From positions 22,315,940-22,379,939 of the forward strand of contig NC_092051.1 of assembly GCF_003086295.3 (NCBI RefSeq): DNA of 64,000 bases, read 5' to 3'. This DNA comes from Arachis hypogaea (Eukaryota; Streptophyta; Magnoliopsida; Fabales; Fabaceae). Below are positions 33,088-48,000 of this stretch, in pieces. Positions within the stretch are counted from its first letter, which is position 1. The number at the start of each line of letters is the position of its first letter. The position numbers and the translations under genes are program-made. A model generated the notes under the pieces. The model did not search any database. It saw only the letters and a list, made by a program, of their open reading frames with translations, and was not told where the DNA came from.

Positions 33088-36000
33088 GCATGTTTTGTCG
33101 TCACCCTTCGCACTAAGTCCAAAACATGTCTCTAAATTCAGAAGTGGATGAAGAAAATTTGGGAATTCTAGAAAGTGATCTTATAAATATGTTGAAAACT
33201 AAACATTTTGGTGCCCTCGAGGCCAATATATAGATACTTGACCATAAACCTCCTAGTTATACATAGTTCATACTCTTTACCACTTTACCCTAGTTATGAA
33301 TAAAACTTCTGCTGTATGATCAATTAGATGCCCTTGTTGATCAACTCTTCAAGGTTGCATTACATTCATATCTGATGCTGCTTCAGAGATCCAAAATGTG
33401 CATACTGTTAAAAGTGACTTATTATACATTTATACCTATAAAAATGTCCCATATTTTTAATATTTGTTGTTGTAACTTGTTATGAATTTCGGATTACATC
33501 CTTATTTTGAAACCCCTGAAAATTGCCTGGTAACAACACTAAGAGCAACACACTTACATAATCACTTTGTATTTTGAACTGTGAACATCTTCATGAAATT
33601 AAACAAGTCTGTAAGTTGTGTTTTGAAATATTTACGTTATTTCCTTCTTGTAAGCTTGAGTGTACTGTACATAATCAGTCAAATTAAATAATATCCGATT
33701 CATTTGGGTAAAAATATTGCCTCATTTGGTATGATTTTTATAGCACACGAGAAGCTTATAGTCCAATCTTCACCGTTTAACAGGCCATAGACATTTAGGG
33801 AAAAGAGCATTCATTAGCAAAGACTTTAACTGTTCATTTCCACATCTTTAAAATTCATAGAGAATAACTTGTTCTGTTTTCTAAACACGAAATGTTCAAG
33901 CCTGAACCATCAATGTAGTTTCCTTACGAGGCTTTGGAAGCAATAACTCGTGTTGAAAATGCTATTTTAGAGTATCTGAAAGTGGAGGAAGCATGTTCTG
34001 TCGTCACTCTACACACTCAGTCCAAAACTTGTCTTTGAATTCAGAAGAGGATGAAGAAAGTTTGGGAATTCTAGAAAGTGATCTTATAAATATGTTGAAA
34101 ACTGAACATTTTAGTGCCCTGGAGGCCAATATATAGATACTTGACAATAAACCTTCTAGTTATGCATTGTTCTTATTCTTTACCACTTTACCCTAGTCAT
34201 GAATAGAACTTCTGCTGTATGATCAATTAGATGCCCTTGTTGATCAACTCTTCAAGGTTGCATTACTTTTATATCTGATGCTGCCTCAGGGATCCAAAAT
34301 GTGCATACCGTTAAAAATAACTTATTATACATTTATACCTATAAAAATGACCCATATTTTTAATATTTATTTTTGTAGCTTGTTATGAATTTTGGATTAC
34401 ATCCTTATTTTGAAACTCCTGAAAATTGCCTGGTAAAAACACTACGAGCAACATACTTACATAATCACCTTGTATTTTGAACTGTGAACATCTTCATTAA
34501 ATTAAACAAGTCTGTAAGTTGCGTTTTGGAATATTTACGTTATTTCCTTCTTGTAAGCTTGAGTTTACTGTACATACTCAGTCAAATTAAATTATATCTG
34601 ATTCGTTTGGGTAAATGTATTGCCTCATTTGGTATGATTTTTATAGCACAACAGAAGCTTATATTCCAGTCTTCACCGTTTAACAGGTTATAGGCATTTA
34701 GGGAAAAGGGCATTCATTAGCAAAGATTTTAACTGTTCATATCCACATCTTTGAAATTCACGGAGAATAACTTGTTCTGTTTTCTGAACAGGAAATGTTC
34801 AAGCCTGATCCATCAATGTAGTTTCCTTACGAGGCTCTAGAAGAAATACCTCACGTTGAAATTGCTATTTCAGAGTCTAAAGGTGGACGATGAATGTTCT
34901 GTCGTCACCCTTCGCACTCAGTCCAAAACATCTCTGAATTCAGAAGTAGATGAAGAAAGTTTGGGAATTCCAGAAATTAATCCTATAAATATGTTGGAAA
35001 CTGAATATTTTGGTGTCCTTGAGGCCAATATATAGATACTTGGGAATAAATCTTCTAGTTATGCATAGTTCATACTCTTTACCACTTTACCCAAGTTATG
35101 AATAAAACTTTCTGCTGTATGATCAATTAGATGCCCTTGTTGATCAACTTTTCAAGATTGTATAACTTTCATATTTGATGTTGCTTCAGAGATCTAAAAT
35201 GGGTATATTGTTAAAAATGATTTATTATACATTTATACCTATAAAAATGACCCTTATTCTTAATATTTGTTGTTGTGACCTGTTATGAATTTCGGATTAC
35301 ATCCTTATTTTGAAACTACTGAAAATTGCCTGGTAACAACACTACGTGCAACACACTTACATAATCAATTTGTATTTTGAACTGTGAACATCTTCATGAA
35401 ATTAAACAAGTCTGTAAGTTGCGTTTTGGAATAATTACGTTATTTCCTTCTTGTAAGCTTGAGTTTAGTGTACATACTCAGTCAAATTAAATTATATCCA
35501 ATTCGTTTGGGTAAATGTATTGCCTCATATGGTATGATTTTTATAGCACAACAAAAGCTTATATTCCAGTCTTCACCGTTTAACAGGCCATAGACATTTA
35601 GGGAAAAGGGCATTCATTAGCATAGACTTTAACTATTCATATCCACATCTTTGAAATTCACAGAGAATAACTTGTTCTATTTTCTAGACAGGAAATGTTC
35701 AAGCCTGAGCCATCAATGTAGTTTCCTTACGAGGCTTTGGAAGCAATACCTCATGTTGTAAATGCTATTTTAGAATATCTGAAAGTTGAGGAAGCATGTT
35801 TTGTCGTCACCCTACGCACTCAGTCCAAAACATGTCTCTGAATTCAGAAGATGATGAAGAAAGTTTGAGAATTCTAGAAAGTGATCTTATAAATATGTTG
35901 AAAACTAAACATTTTAGTGCACTGGAGGCCAATATATAGATACTTGACAATAAACCCCCTAGTTATGCATTGTTCAACCTCTTTACCACTTTACCCTAGT

Positions 36001-39000
36001 TATGAATAAAGCTTCTGCTGTATGATCAATTAGATGCCCTTGTTGATCAACTCTTCAAGGTTGCATTACTTTCATATCTGATGCTGCTTCAGAGATCCAA
36101 AATATGCATACTGTTAAAAGTGACTTATTATACATTTATACCTATAAAAATGACCCATATTTTTAATATTTGTTGTTGTAATTATTTATAAATTTCGGAT
36201 TTAATTCTTATTTTGAAACCCCTGAAAATTGCTTGGTAACAACACTACGAGTAACGCACTTACATAATCACTTTGTATTTTGAACTGTGAACATCTTCAT
36301 GAAATTAAACAAGTCTGTAAGTTGCGTTTTGGAAAATTTACGTTATTTCCTTCATGTAAGCTTGAGTTTACTGTACATACTCAGTCAAATTAAATTATAT
36401 CCGATTCGTTTGGGTAAATGTGTTGCCTCATTTGGTATGATTTTTATAGCACAACAGAAGCTTATATTCCAGTCTTCACCGTTTAACAGGTCATAGAGAT
36501 TTAGGGAAAAGAGCATTCATTAGCAAAGATTTTAACTATTCATATCCACATCTTTGAAATTCGTGGAGAATAACTTGTTCGGTTTTCTGAACAGGAAATG
36601 TTCAAGCCTGATCCATCAATGCAGTTTCCTGACGAGGCTCTAGAAGCAATACCTCGCGTTGAAAAAGCTATTTCAGAGTATCTAAAGGTGGACAATGCAT
36701 GTTCTGTCGTCACCATTCGCATTCAGTCCAAAACATGTCTCTGAATTTATAAGTGGATGAAGAAAGTTTGGGAATTCCAGAAATTGATCCTATAAATATG
36801 TTGGAAACTGAACAATTTGGTGTCCTAGAGGCCAATATATAGATACTTGGCAATAAACCTCCTAGTTATGCATAGTTCATACTCTTTACCACTTTACCTA
36901 AGTTATGAATAAAACTTTCTGCTGTATGATCAATTAGATGCCCTTGTTCATCAACTCTTCAAGGTTGCATTACTTTCATATTTGATGTTGCTTCAGAGAT
37001 CTAAAATGGGCATATTGTTAAAAATGATTTATTATATATTTATACCTATAAAAATGACCCTATTTTAAATATTTGTTTTTGTGACTTGTTATGAATTTCG
37101 GATTACATCCTTATTTTGAAACTTCTGAAAATTGCCTGGTAACAACACTACGTGCAACACACTTACATAATCACTTTGTATTTTGAACTGTGAACATCTT
37201 CATAAAATTAAACAAGTCTGTAAGTTGTGTTTTGGAATATTTACGTTATTTCCTTCTTATAAGCTTGAGTTTGCTGTACATACTCAGTCAAATTAAATAA
37301 TATCCGATTCATTTAGGTAAAAATATTGCCTCATTTGGTATGATTTTTATAGTACAAGAGAAGCTTATAGTCCAACTTTCACCGTTTAACAGGCCATAGA
37401 CATTTAGGGAAAAGGGCATTCATTAGCAAAGACTTTAACTATTCATATTCACATCTTTGAAATTTACGGAGTAACTTGTTCTATTTTCTAAATAGGAAAT
37501 GTTCAAGCCTGAGCCATCAAAGCAGTTTCCTTACGAGGCTCTGGAAGTAATAACCCGTGTTGAAAATGCTAATTTAGAGTATCGAAAAGTGGAGGATGCT
37601 TGTTCTGTCATCACCCTTCGCACTCAGTCGAAAACATGTCTCTGAATTCAGAAGTGGATGAAGAAAGTTTGGGAATTCCAAAAAGTGATCTTATAAATAT
37701 ATTGGAAACTGAACATTTTGGTGCCTTGGAGGCCAACATATAGATACTTGACAATAAACCTCCTAGTTATGCATAGTTCATACTCTTTACCACTTTACCC
37801 TAGTTATTGATAAAAAATCTGCTGTATGATCAATTAGATGCCCATGTTGATAAACTTTTCAAGGTTGCGTTACTTTTATATTTGATGCAGCTTCAGAGAT
37901 CCAAAATGTGCATACTATTAAAAGAGACTTATTATACATTTATACCTATAAAAATGACCCTTATTTTTAATATTTGTTGTTGTAACTTGTTATGAATTTC
38001 ATATTACATCCTTATTTTGAAACCCCTGAAAATTGTCTGGTAACAACGCTACGAGCAACACTTACATAATCACATTGTATTTTGAACTGTGAACATCTTC
38101 ATGAAATTAAACAAGTCTGTAAGTTGTGTTTTGGAATATTTACGTTATTTCCTTCTTCTAAGCTTGAGTTTGCTGTACATACTCAGTCAAATTAAATAAT
38201 ATCCGATTCATTTAGGTAAAAATATTGCCTCATTTGGTATGATTTTTATAGTACAAGAGAAGCTTATAGTCCAACTTTCACCGTTTAACAGGCCATAGAT
38301 ATTTAGGGAAAAGGGCATTCATTAGCAAAGACTTTAACTGTTCATATTCACATCTTTGAAATTCACGGAGTAACTTGTTCTATTTTCTGAATAGGAAATG
38401 TTCAAGCCTGAGCCATCAATGCAGTTTCCTTACGAGGCTCTGGAAGTAATAACCCGTGTTGAAAATGCTAATTTAGAGTATCAGAAAGTGGAGGATGCAT
38501 GTTCTGTCGTCACCCTTCGCACTCAGTCGAAAACAAGTCTCTGAATTCAGAAGTGATGAAGAAAGTTTGGGAATTCCAAAAAGTGATCTTATAAATATGT
38601 TGGAAACTGAACATTTTGGTGCCCTGGAGGCCAATATATAGATACTTGACAATAAACCTTCTAGTTATGCATTGTTCATATTCTTTACCACTTTACCCTA
38701 GTCATGAATAAAACTTTTGCTGTATGATCAATTAGATGACCATGTTGATCAACTCTTCAAGGTTGCGTTACTTTTATATTTGATGCAACTTTAGAGATCC
38801 AAAATGTGCATACTATTAAAAGAGACTTATTATACATTTATACCTATAAAAATGACCCTTATTTTTAATATTTGTTGTTGTAACTTGTTATGAATTTCAT
38901 ATTACATCCTTATTTTGAAACCCCTGAAAATTTTCTGGTAACAACGCTACGAGTAACACACATAATCACATTGTATTTTGAACTGTGAACATCTTCATGA

Positions 39001-42000
39001 AATTAAACAAGTTTGTAAGTTGTGTTTTGGAATATTTACGTTATTTCCTTATTGTAAGCTTGGGTTTACTGTACATACTCAGTCAAATAAAATAATATCT
39101 GATTCATTTGGGTAAAAGTAGTACCTCATTTGGTATGATTTTTATAGTACAAGAGAAGCTTATAGTCCAACCTTCACCGTTTAACATGCCATAGACATTT
39201 AGGGAAAAAGAAATTTATTAGCAAACACTTTAACTGTTCATATCCACATCTTTGAAATTCACGGAGTAACTTGTTCTGTTTTTTGAATAGGAAATGTTGA
39301 AGCCTGAGCCATCAATGCAGTTTCCTTACGAGGCTCTAGAAGTAATAACCCGTGTTGAAAATGCTAGTTCAGAATATCGGAAAGTGGAGGATGCATGTTT
39401 TGTCATCACCCTTCGCACTCAGTCGAAAACATGTCTCTGAATTCAGAAGGGGATGAAGAAAGTTTGGGAATTCCATAAAGTGATCTTATAAATACGTTGG
39501 AAATTGAACATTTTGGTGCCTTGGAGGCGAATATATAGATACTTGACAATAAACCTCCTAGTTATGCATAATTCATATTTTTTACCACTTTACCCTAGTT
39601 ATGATGAAACTTCTGCTGTATGATCAATTAGATGCCCATGTTGATCAACTCTTCAAGGTTGCGTTACTTTCATATTTGATGCAGCTTCAGAGATCCAAAA
39701 TATGCATACTGTTAAAAGAGACTTATTATACATTTATACCTATAAAAATGACCATTATTTTTAATATTTGTTGTTGTAACTTGTTATGAATTTCGGATTA
39801 CATCCTTATTTTGAAACCCCTGAAAATTGCCTGGTAACAACACTACGAGCAACAAACTTACATAATCGCTTTGTATTTTGAACTGTGAATATCTTCATGA
39901 AATTAAACAAGTATGTAAGTTGTGTTTTGGAATATTTACGTTATTTCCTTCTTGTAAGCTTGAGTTTACTGTACATACTCAGTCAAATTAAATAATATCC
40001 GATTCGTTTGGGTAAAAGTATTGCCTCATTTGGTATGATTTTTATAGTACAAGAGAAGCTTATAGTCCAATCTTCATCGATTAACAAGCCATAGACATTT
40101 AGGGAAAATGGCATTCATTTGCAAAGACTTTAATTGTTCATATCCACATCTTTGAAATTCACAGAGAATAACTTATTCTATTTTCTGAATAGAAAATGTT
40201 CAAGCCTGAGCCATCAATGCAGTTTCCTTATGAGGCTCTGAAAGCAATTACTCGTGGTTAAAATGCTAGTTCAGAGTATCAGAAAGTGGAGGATGCATGT
40301 TCTGTCGTCACCCTTCGCACTCAATCCCAAACATGTCTCTGAATTCAGAAGTGGATGAAGAAAGTTCGGGAATTTCACTAAGTGATCTTATAAATATGTT
40401 GAAAACTGAACATTTTAGTGCCCTGGAGGCCAATATATAGATACTTGACAATAAACTCCCTAGTTATGCATTGTTCATACTCTTTACCACTTTACCCTTG
40501 TTATGAATAAAACTTATGCTGTATGATCAATTAGATGCCCTTGTTGATCAACTCTTCAAGGTTGCATTACTTTCATATCTGATGCTGTTTCAGAGATCCA
40601 AAATGTGCATACTATTAAAAGTGACTTATTATACATTTATACATATAAAAATGACCCATATTTTTAATATTTGTTGTTGTAACTTGTTATGAATTTCGGA
40701 TTACATCCTTATTTTGGTACCCATGAAAATTGTTTGGTAACAACACTACGAGCAACACACTTACATAATCACTTTGTGTTTTGAACTGTGAACATATTCA
40801 TGAAATTAAATAAGTCTGTAAGTTGTGTTTTAGAATATTTACGTTATTTCCTTCTTGTAAGCTTGAGTTTACTGTACATACTCAATCAAATTAAATTATA
40901 TTGGATTTGTTTGGGTAAATGTATTGCCTCATTTGGTATGATTTTTATAGCACAACAGAAGCTTATATTCAAATCTTCACCATTTAATAGGCCATAGACA
41001 TTTAGGGAAAAAGGGCATATATTAGCAAAGATTTTAACTGTTTATATCCACATCTTTGAAATTCACGGAGAATAACTTGTTCTATTTTCTGAATAGGAAA
41101 TGTTCAAGCCGGATCCATCAATGTAGTTTTCCTACGAGGCTCTGGAAGCAATACCTCGTGTTGAAAAAACTATTTCAGAGTATCTGAAAGTGGAGGATGC
41201 ATGTTCTGTTGTCACCCTTCGCACTCAGTCCAAAACATGTCTCTGAACTCAAAAGTGGATGAAGACAGTTTGGGAATTCCAGAAAGTGATATTGTAAATA
41301 TGTTAAAAACTGAACATTTTGGTCCCCTGGAGGCGAATATATAGATACTTGACAATAAACCTCCTAGTTATGCATAGTTCATACTCTTTACCACTTTACC
41401 CTAGTTATGAATAAAACTTCTGCTGTATGATCAATTAGATGCTCTTGTTGATTAACTCTTCAAGGTTGCATTACGTTCATATTTGATGTTGCTTCAGAGA
41501 TCTAAAATGTGTATATTTTTAAAAGTGACTTATTATACATTTATACCTATAAAAATGACCCTTATTTTTAATATTTGTTGTTGTAACTTGTTATGAATTT
41601 CAAATTACATCCTTATTTTGAAACCCCTTAAAATTGCCTTGTAACAACACTATGAGCAACACTTACATAATCACTTTGTATTTTCATCTGTGAACATGTT
41701 CATGAAATTAAACAAGTCTGTAAGTTGTGTTTTGGAATATTTACGTTTTTTCTTTCTTGTAAGCTTGAGTTTACAGTACATACTCATTTAAATTTAATAA
41801 TATCCGAATCATTTGGGTAAAAGTATTGCCTTATTTGGTATGATTTTTATAGTACAAGAGAAGTTTATAGTCCAACCTTCACCGTTTAACAGGCCATAGA
41901 CATTTAGGAAAAAGGGCATTCATTAGCAAAGACTTTAACCGTTCATATCCACATCTTTGAAATTCACAGAAAATAACTTGTTCTATTTTCTGAATAGGAA

Positions 42001-45000
42001 ATGTTCAAGCCTGACCCATCAATGCAGTTTCCTTACGAGGCTTTGGAAGTAATAACCCGCGTTGAAAATGCTAGTTCAGAATATCCGAAAGTGGAGGATG
42101 CATGTTCTGTCATCACCCTTCGCACTCAGTCAAAAACATGTCTCTGAATTTAGAAGTGGATGAAGAAAGTTTGGGAATTCCATAAAGTGATCTTATAAAT
42201 ATGTTGGAAACTGAACATTTTGGTGCCCTGGAGGCCAATATATATAGATACTTGACAATAAACCTCCTAGTTATGCATAGTTCATACTCTTTACCACTTT
42301 ACCCTAGTTATGAATAAAACTTCTGCTGTATGATCAATTAGATGCCCATTTTGATCAACTCTTCAAGGTCGCATTACATTTAATATTTGATGCTGCTTCA
42401 GAGATCCAAAATGTGCATACTGTTAAAAGTGACTTATTATACATTTATACTTATAAAAATAACCCTTATTTTTAATATTTGTTGTTGTAACTTGTTATGT
42501 ATTTCGGATTATATCCTTATTTTGAAACCCCTAAAAATTGCCTGGTAACAACACTACGTACAACACACTTACATGATCACTTTGTATTTTGAACTGTGAA
42601 CATCTTCATGAAATTAAACAAGTCTGTAAGTTGTGTTTTGGTATATTTACGTTATTTCATTCTTGCAAGCAGGAGCTTAGTGTACATATTCAGTCAAATT
42701 AAATAATATCCAATTCATTTGGGTAAAAGTATTGCCTCATTTGGTATGATTTTTATAGTAGAAGAGAAGCTTATAGTCCAATCTTCACCGATTAACAGGC
42801 TATAGACATTTAGTGAAACGGGCATTCATTAGCAAAGATTTTAACTGTTCATATCCATATTATTGAAATTCACGGAGAATAACTTGTTCTGTTTTCTGAA
42901 TAAGAAATGTTCAAGCCTGAGCCACCAATGTAGTTTCCTTACGAGGCTCTGAAAGCAATAACTCGTGGTTAAAATGCTAGTTCAGAGTATCGAAAAGTGG
43001 AGGATGCATGTTCTATCGTCACCCTTCGCACTCAGTCCAAAACATGTCTCTGAATTTAGAAGTGGATGAAGAAAGTTTAGAAATTCCATAAAGTGATCTT
43101 ATAAATATGTTAGAAACTGAACATTTTGGTGCCTTGGAGTCCAATATATAGATACTTGACAATGAACCTCCTAGTTATGTATAGTTCATATTCTTTACCA
43201 CTTTACCATAGTTATGAATAAAACTTCTGCTGTATGATCAATTAGATGCCCATGTTGATCAACTCTTCAAGTTTGCATTACTTCCATATTTGATGCTGCT
43301 TCAGAGATCTAAAATGTGCATATTGTTAAAAGTGACTTATTATACATTTATACCTATAAAAATGTCCCTTATTTTTAATATTTGTTGTTGTAACTTGTTA
43401 TGAATTTCATATTACATCCTTATTTTGAAACCCCTGAAAATTGCCTAGTAACAACACTACGAGCAACACACTTACATAATCACTTTGTATTTTGAACTGT
43501 GAACATCTTCATGAAATTAAACAAGTCTGTAAGTTGTATTTTGAAATATTTACGTTATTTCCTTCTTGTAAGCTTGAGTGTACTGTACATAATTAGTCAA
43601 ATTAAGTAATATCCGATTCGTTTGGGTAAAAGTATTGCCTAATTTGGTATGATTTTATAGTACAAGAGAAGCTTATAGTCCAATCTTCACCGATTAACAG
43701 GCCATATACATTTAGGGAAAAAGGACATTCATTAGCAAAGACTTTAAGTGTTCATATCCACATCTTTAAAATTCATAGAGAATAACTTGTTCTGTTTTCT
43801 AAACAGAAAATGTTCAAGCCTAAACCATCAATGTAGTTTCCTTACAAGGCTTTGGAAGCAATAATTCGTGTTGAAAATGCTATTTTAGAGTATCTGAAAG
43901 TGGAGGAAGTATGTTCTGTCGTCACCCTACGCACTCAGTCCAAAACATGTCTCTGAATTCAAAAGAGGATGAAGAAAGTTTGGGAATTTTAGAAAGTGAT
44001 CTTATAAATATATTGAAAACTGAACATTTTAGTGCCCTGGAGGCCAATATATAGATACTTGACAATAAACCTTCTAGTTATGCATTGTTCATACCCTTTA
44101 CCACTTTTCCCTAGTCATGAATAGAACTTCTGCTGTATGATCAATTAGATGCCTTTGTTGATCAACTCTTCAAGGTTGCATTCCTTTTATATCTGATGCT
44201 ACTTCAGTGATCCAAAATGTGCATACCGTTAAAAATGACTTATTATACATTTATACCTATAAAAATGACCTATATTTTTAATATTTATTTTTGTAACTTG
44301 TTATGAATTTCGGATTACATCCTTATTTTGAAACTCCTGAAAATTGTCTGGTAACAACTCTACGAGCAACACACTTATATAATCACCTTGTATTTTGAAC
44401 TGTGAACATCTTCATGAAATTAAACAAGTCTGTAAGTTGCGTTTTGGAATATTTACGTTATTTCCTTCTTGTAAGCCTGAGTTTACTGTACATACTCAGT
44501 CAAATTAAATTATATCAGATTCGTTTGGGTAAATGTATTGCCTCATTTGGTATGATTTTTATAGCACAACAGAAGCTTATATTCCAGTCTTCACCGTTTA
44601 ACAGGTTATAGGCAGTTAGGGAAAAGGGCATTCATTAGCAAAGATTTTAACTGTTCATATCCACATCTTTGAAATTCACGGAGAAGAACTTATTCTGTTT
44701 TCTGAACAGGAAATGTTCAAGCCTAATCCATCAATGCAGTTTCCTTACGAGGCTCTAGAAGCAATACCTCACGTTGAAAATGCTATTTCAGAGTATCTAA
44801 AGGTGGACGATGCATGTTTTGTCGTCACCCTTCCCACTCAGTCCAAAACATGTCTCTGAATTTAGAAGTGGATGAAGAAAGTTTGGAAATTCCAGAAATT
44901 GATCCTATAAATATGTTGGAAATTGAAAATTTTGCTGTCCTAGAGGCCAATATATAGATACTTGGCAATAAACCTCCTAGTTATGCATAGTTCATACTCT

Positions 45001-48000
45001 TTACAACTTTAGCCAAGTTGTAAATAAAACTTTCTGCTGTATGATCAATTAGATGCCCTTGTTCATCAACTCTTCAAGGTTACATTACTTTCATATTTGA
45101 TGTTGCTTCAGAGATCTAAAATGGACATATAGTTAAAAATGATTTATTATATTATACCTATAAAAATGACCCTTATTTTTAATATTTGTTGTTGTGACTT
45201 GTTATGAATTTCGAATTACATCCTTATTTTGAAACTCCTAAAAATTGCCTGGTAACAACACTACGTGCAACACAGTTATATAATCACTTTGTATTTTGAA
45301 CTGTGAACATCTTCATGAAATTAAACAAGTCTGTAAGTTGTGTTTTGAAATATTTACGTTATTTCCTTCTTGTAAGCTTGAGTGTACTGTACATAATCAG
45401 TCAAATTAAATAATATCCGATTCGTTTGGGTAAAAGTATTGCCTAATTTGGTATGATTTTATAGTACAAGAGAAGCTTATAGTCTAATCTTCACCGATTA
45501 ACAGGCCATATACATTTAGGGAAAAAGGACATTCATTAGCAAAGACTTTAAGTGTTCATATCCACATCTTTAAAATTCATAGAGAATAACTTGTTCTGTT
45601 TTCTAAACAGGAAATGTTCAAGCCTGAACCATCAATGTAGTTTCCTTACATGGCTTTGGAAGCAATAACTCGTGTTGAAAATGCTATTTTAGAGTATCTG
45701 AAAGTGGAGGAAGTATGTTCTGTCGTCACCCTACGCACTCAGTCCAAAACATGTTTCTGAATTCAAAAGAGGATGAAGAAAGTTTGGGAATTCTAGAAAC
45801 TGATCTTATAAATATGTTGAAAACTGAACATTTTAGTGCCCTGGAGGCCAATATATAGATACTTGACAATAAACTTTCTAGTTATGCTTTGTTCATACTC
45901 TTTATCACTTTTCCCTAGTCATGAATAGAACTTCTGCTGTATGATCAATTAGATGCCCTTGTTGATCAACTCTTCAAGGTTGCATTACTTTTATATCTGA
46001 TGCTATTTCAGAGATCCAAAATGTGAATACAGTTAAAAATGACTTATTATACATTTATACCTATAAAAATGACCCATATTTTAAATATTTTTTTTTGTAA
46101 CTTGTTATGAATTTCGGATTACATCCTTATTTTGAAACTCCTGAAAATTGCCTGGTAACAACACTATGAGCAACACACTTATATAATCACCTTGTATTTT
46201 GAACTGTGAACATCTTCATGAAATTAAACAAGTCTGTAAGTTGCGTTTTGGAATATTTACGTTATTTCCTTCTTGTAAGCCTGAGTTTACTGTACATACT
46301 CAGTCAAATTAAATTATATCTGATTCGTTTGGGTAAATGTATTGCCTCATTTGGTATGATTTTTATAGCACAACAGAAGCTTATATTCCAGTCTTCACCG
46401 TTTAACAGGTTATAGGTAATTAGGGAAAAGGGCATTCATTAGCAAAGATTTTAACTGTTCATATCCACATATTTGAAATTCACGGAGAATAACTTGTTCT
46501 ATTTTCTGAACAGGAAATGTTCAAGCCTGATCCATCAATGCAGTTTCCTTACGAGGCTCTAGAAGCAATACCTCACGTTGAAAATGCTATTTCAGAGTAT
46601 CTAAAGGTGGACGATGCATGTTTTGTCGTCACCCTTCCCACTCAGTCCAAAACATGTCTCTGAATTTAGAAGTGGATGAAGAAAGTTTGGGAATTCCAAA
46701 AATTGATCCAATAAATATGTTAGAAACTGAACATTTTGGTGTCCTAGAGGCCAATATATAGATACTTGGCAATAAACCTCCTAGTTATGCATAGTTCATA
46801 CTCTTTACCACTTTACTCAAGTTATGAATAAAACTTTCTGCTGTATGATCAATTAGATGCCCTTGTTCATCAACTCTTCAAGGTTGCATTACTTTCATAT
46901 TTGATGTTGCTTCAGAGATCTAAAATGGGCATATTGTTAAAAATGATTTATTATATTATACCTATAAAAATGACCCTTATTTTTAATATTTGTTGTTGTG
47001 ACTTGTTATGAATTTCGGATTACATCCTTATTTTGAAACTCCTGAAAATTGCCTGGTAACAACACTACGTGCAACACACTTACATAATCACTTTGTATTT
47101 TGAACTGTGAACATCTTCATGAAATTAAACAAGTCTGTAAGTTGCGTTTTGGAATATTTACGTTATTTCCTTCTTGTAAGCTTGAGTTTAGTATACATAC
47201 TCAGTCAAATTAAATTATATCCGATTCATTTGGGTAAATGTATAGCCTCATTTGGTATGAATTTTATAGCACAAAAGAAGCTTATAGTCCAATATTCACC
47301 ATTTAACAGGCCATAGACATTTAGGGAAAAAGGGCATTCATTAGCATAGACTTTAACTATTCATATCCACATCTTTGAAATTCACAGAGAATAACTTGTT
47401 CTGTTTTTTAGACAGGAACTGTTCAAGCCTGAGCCATCAATGTAGTTTCCTTACGAGGCTTTGGAAGCAATACCTCCTGTTGAAAATGCTATTTTAGAAT
47501 ATTTGAAAGTGGAGGAATCATGTTCTGTCGTCATCCTACACATTCAGTCCAAAACATGTCACTGAATTCCGAAGATGATGAAGAAAGTTTGAGAATTCTA
47601 AAAAGTGATCTTATAAATATGTTGAAAACTGAACATTTTAGTGCCCTGGAGGCCAATATATAGATACTTGACAATAAGCCTCCTAGTTATGCATTGTTTA
47701 TACTCTTTACCACTTTACCCTAGTTATGAATAAAACTTCTGCTGTATGATCAATTAGATGCCCTTGTTGATCAACTCTTCAAGGTTACATTACTTTCATA
47801 TCTGATGCTGCTTTAGAGATTCAAAATGTGCATACTGTTAAAAGTGACTTATTATACATTTATACCTATAAAAATGACCCATATTTTTAATAGTTGTTGT
47901 TGTAACTTGTTATGAATTTCGGATTATATCCTTATTTTGAAACCCCTAAAAATTGCTTGGTAACAACACTACGAGCAACACTTTATATACTCACTTTGTA

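Noticed and set aside
37807..39789. A 62-residue frame (LLYDQLDAHVD...) present in two units
   Set aside because: Same reason: open by chance in two of about 19 units, closed by stops in the rest.
34484..47316. A recurring 69-residue open frame (MNIFMKLNKSVSCVLEY...) in units at 34484, 36287, 40788, 44402, 46206 and 47107
   Set aside because: It lies in the intron-like part of the 902-bp unit, recurs only because the unit recurs, and is broken in the other units. No family was recognised.
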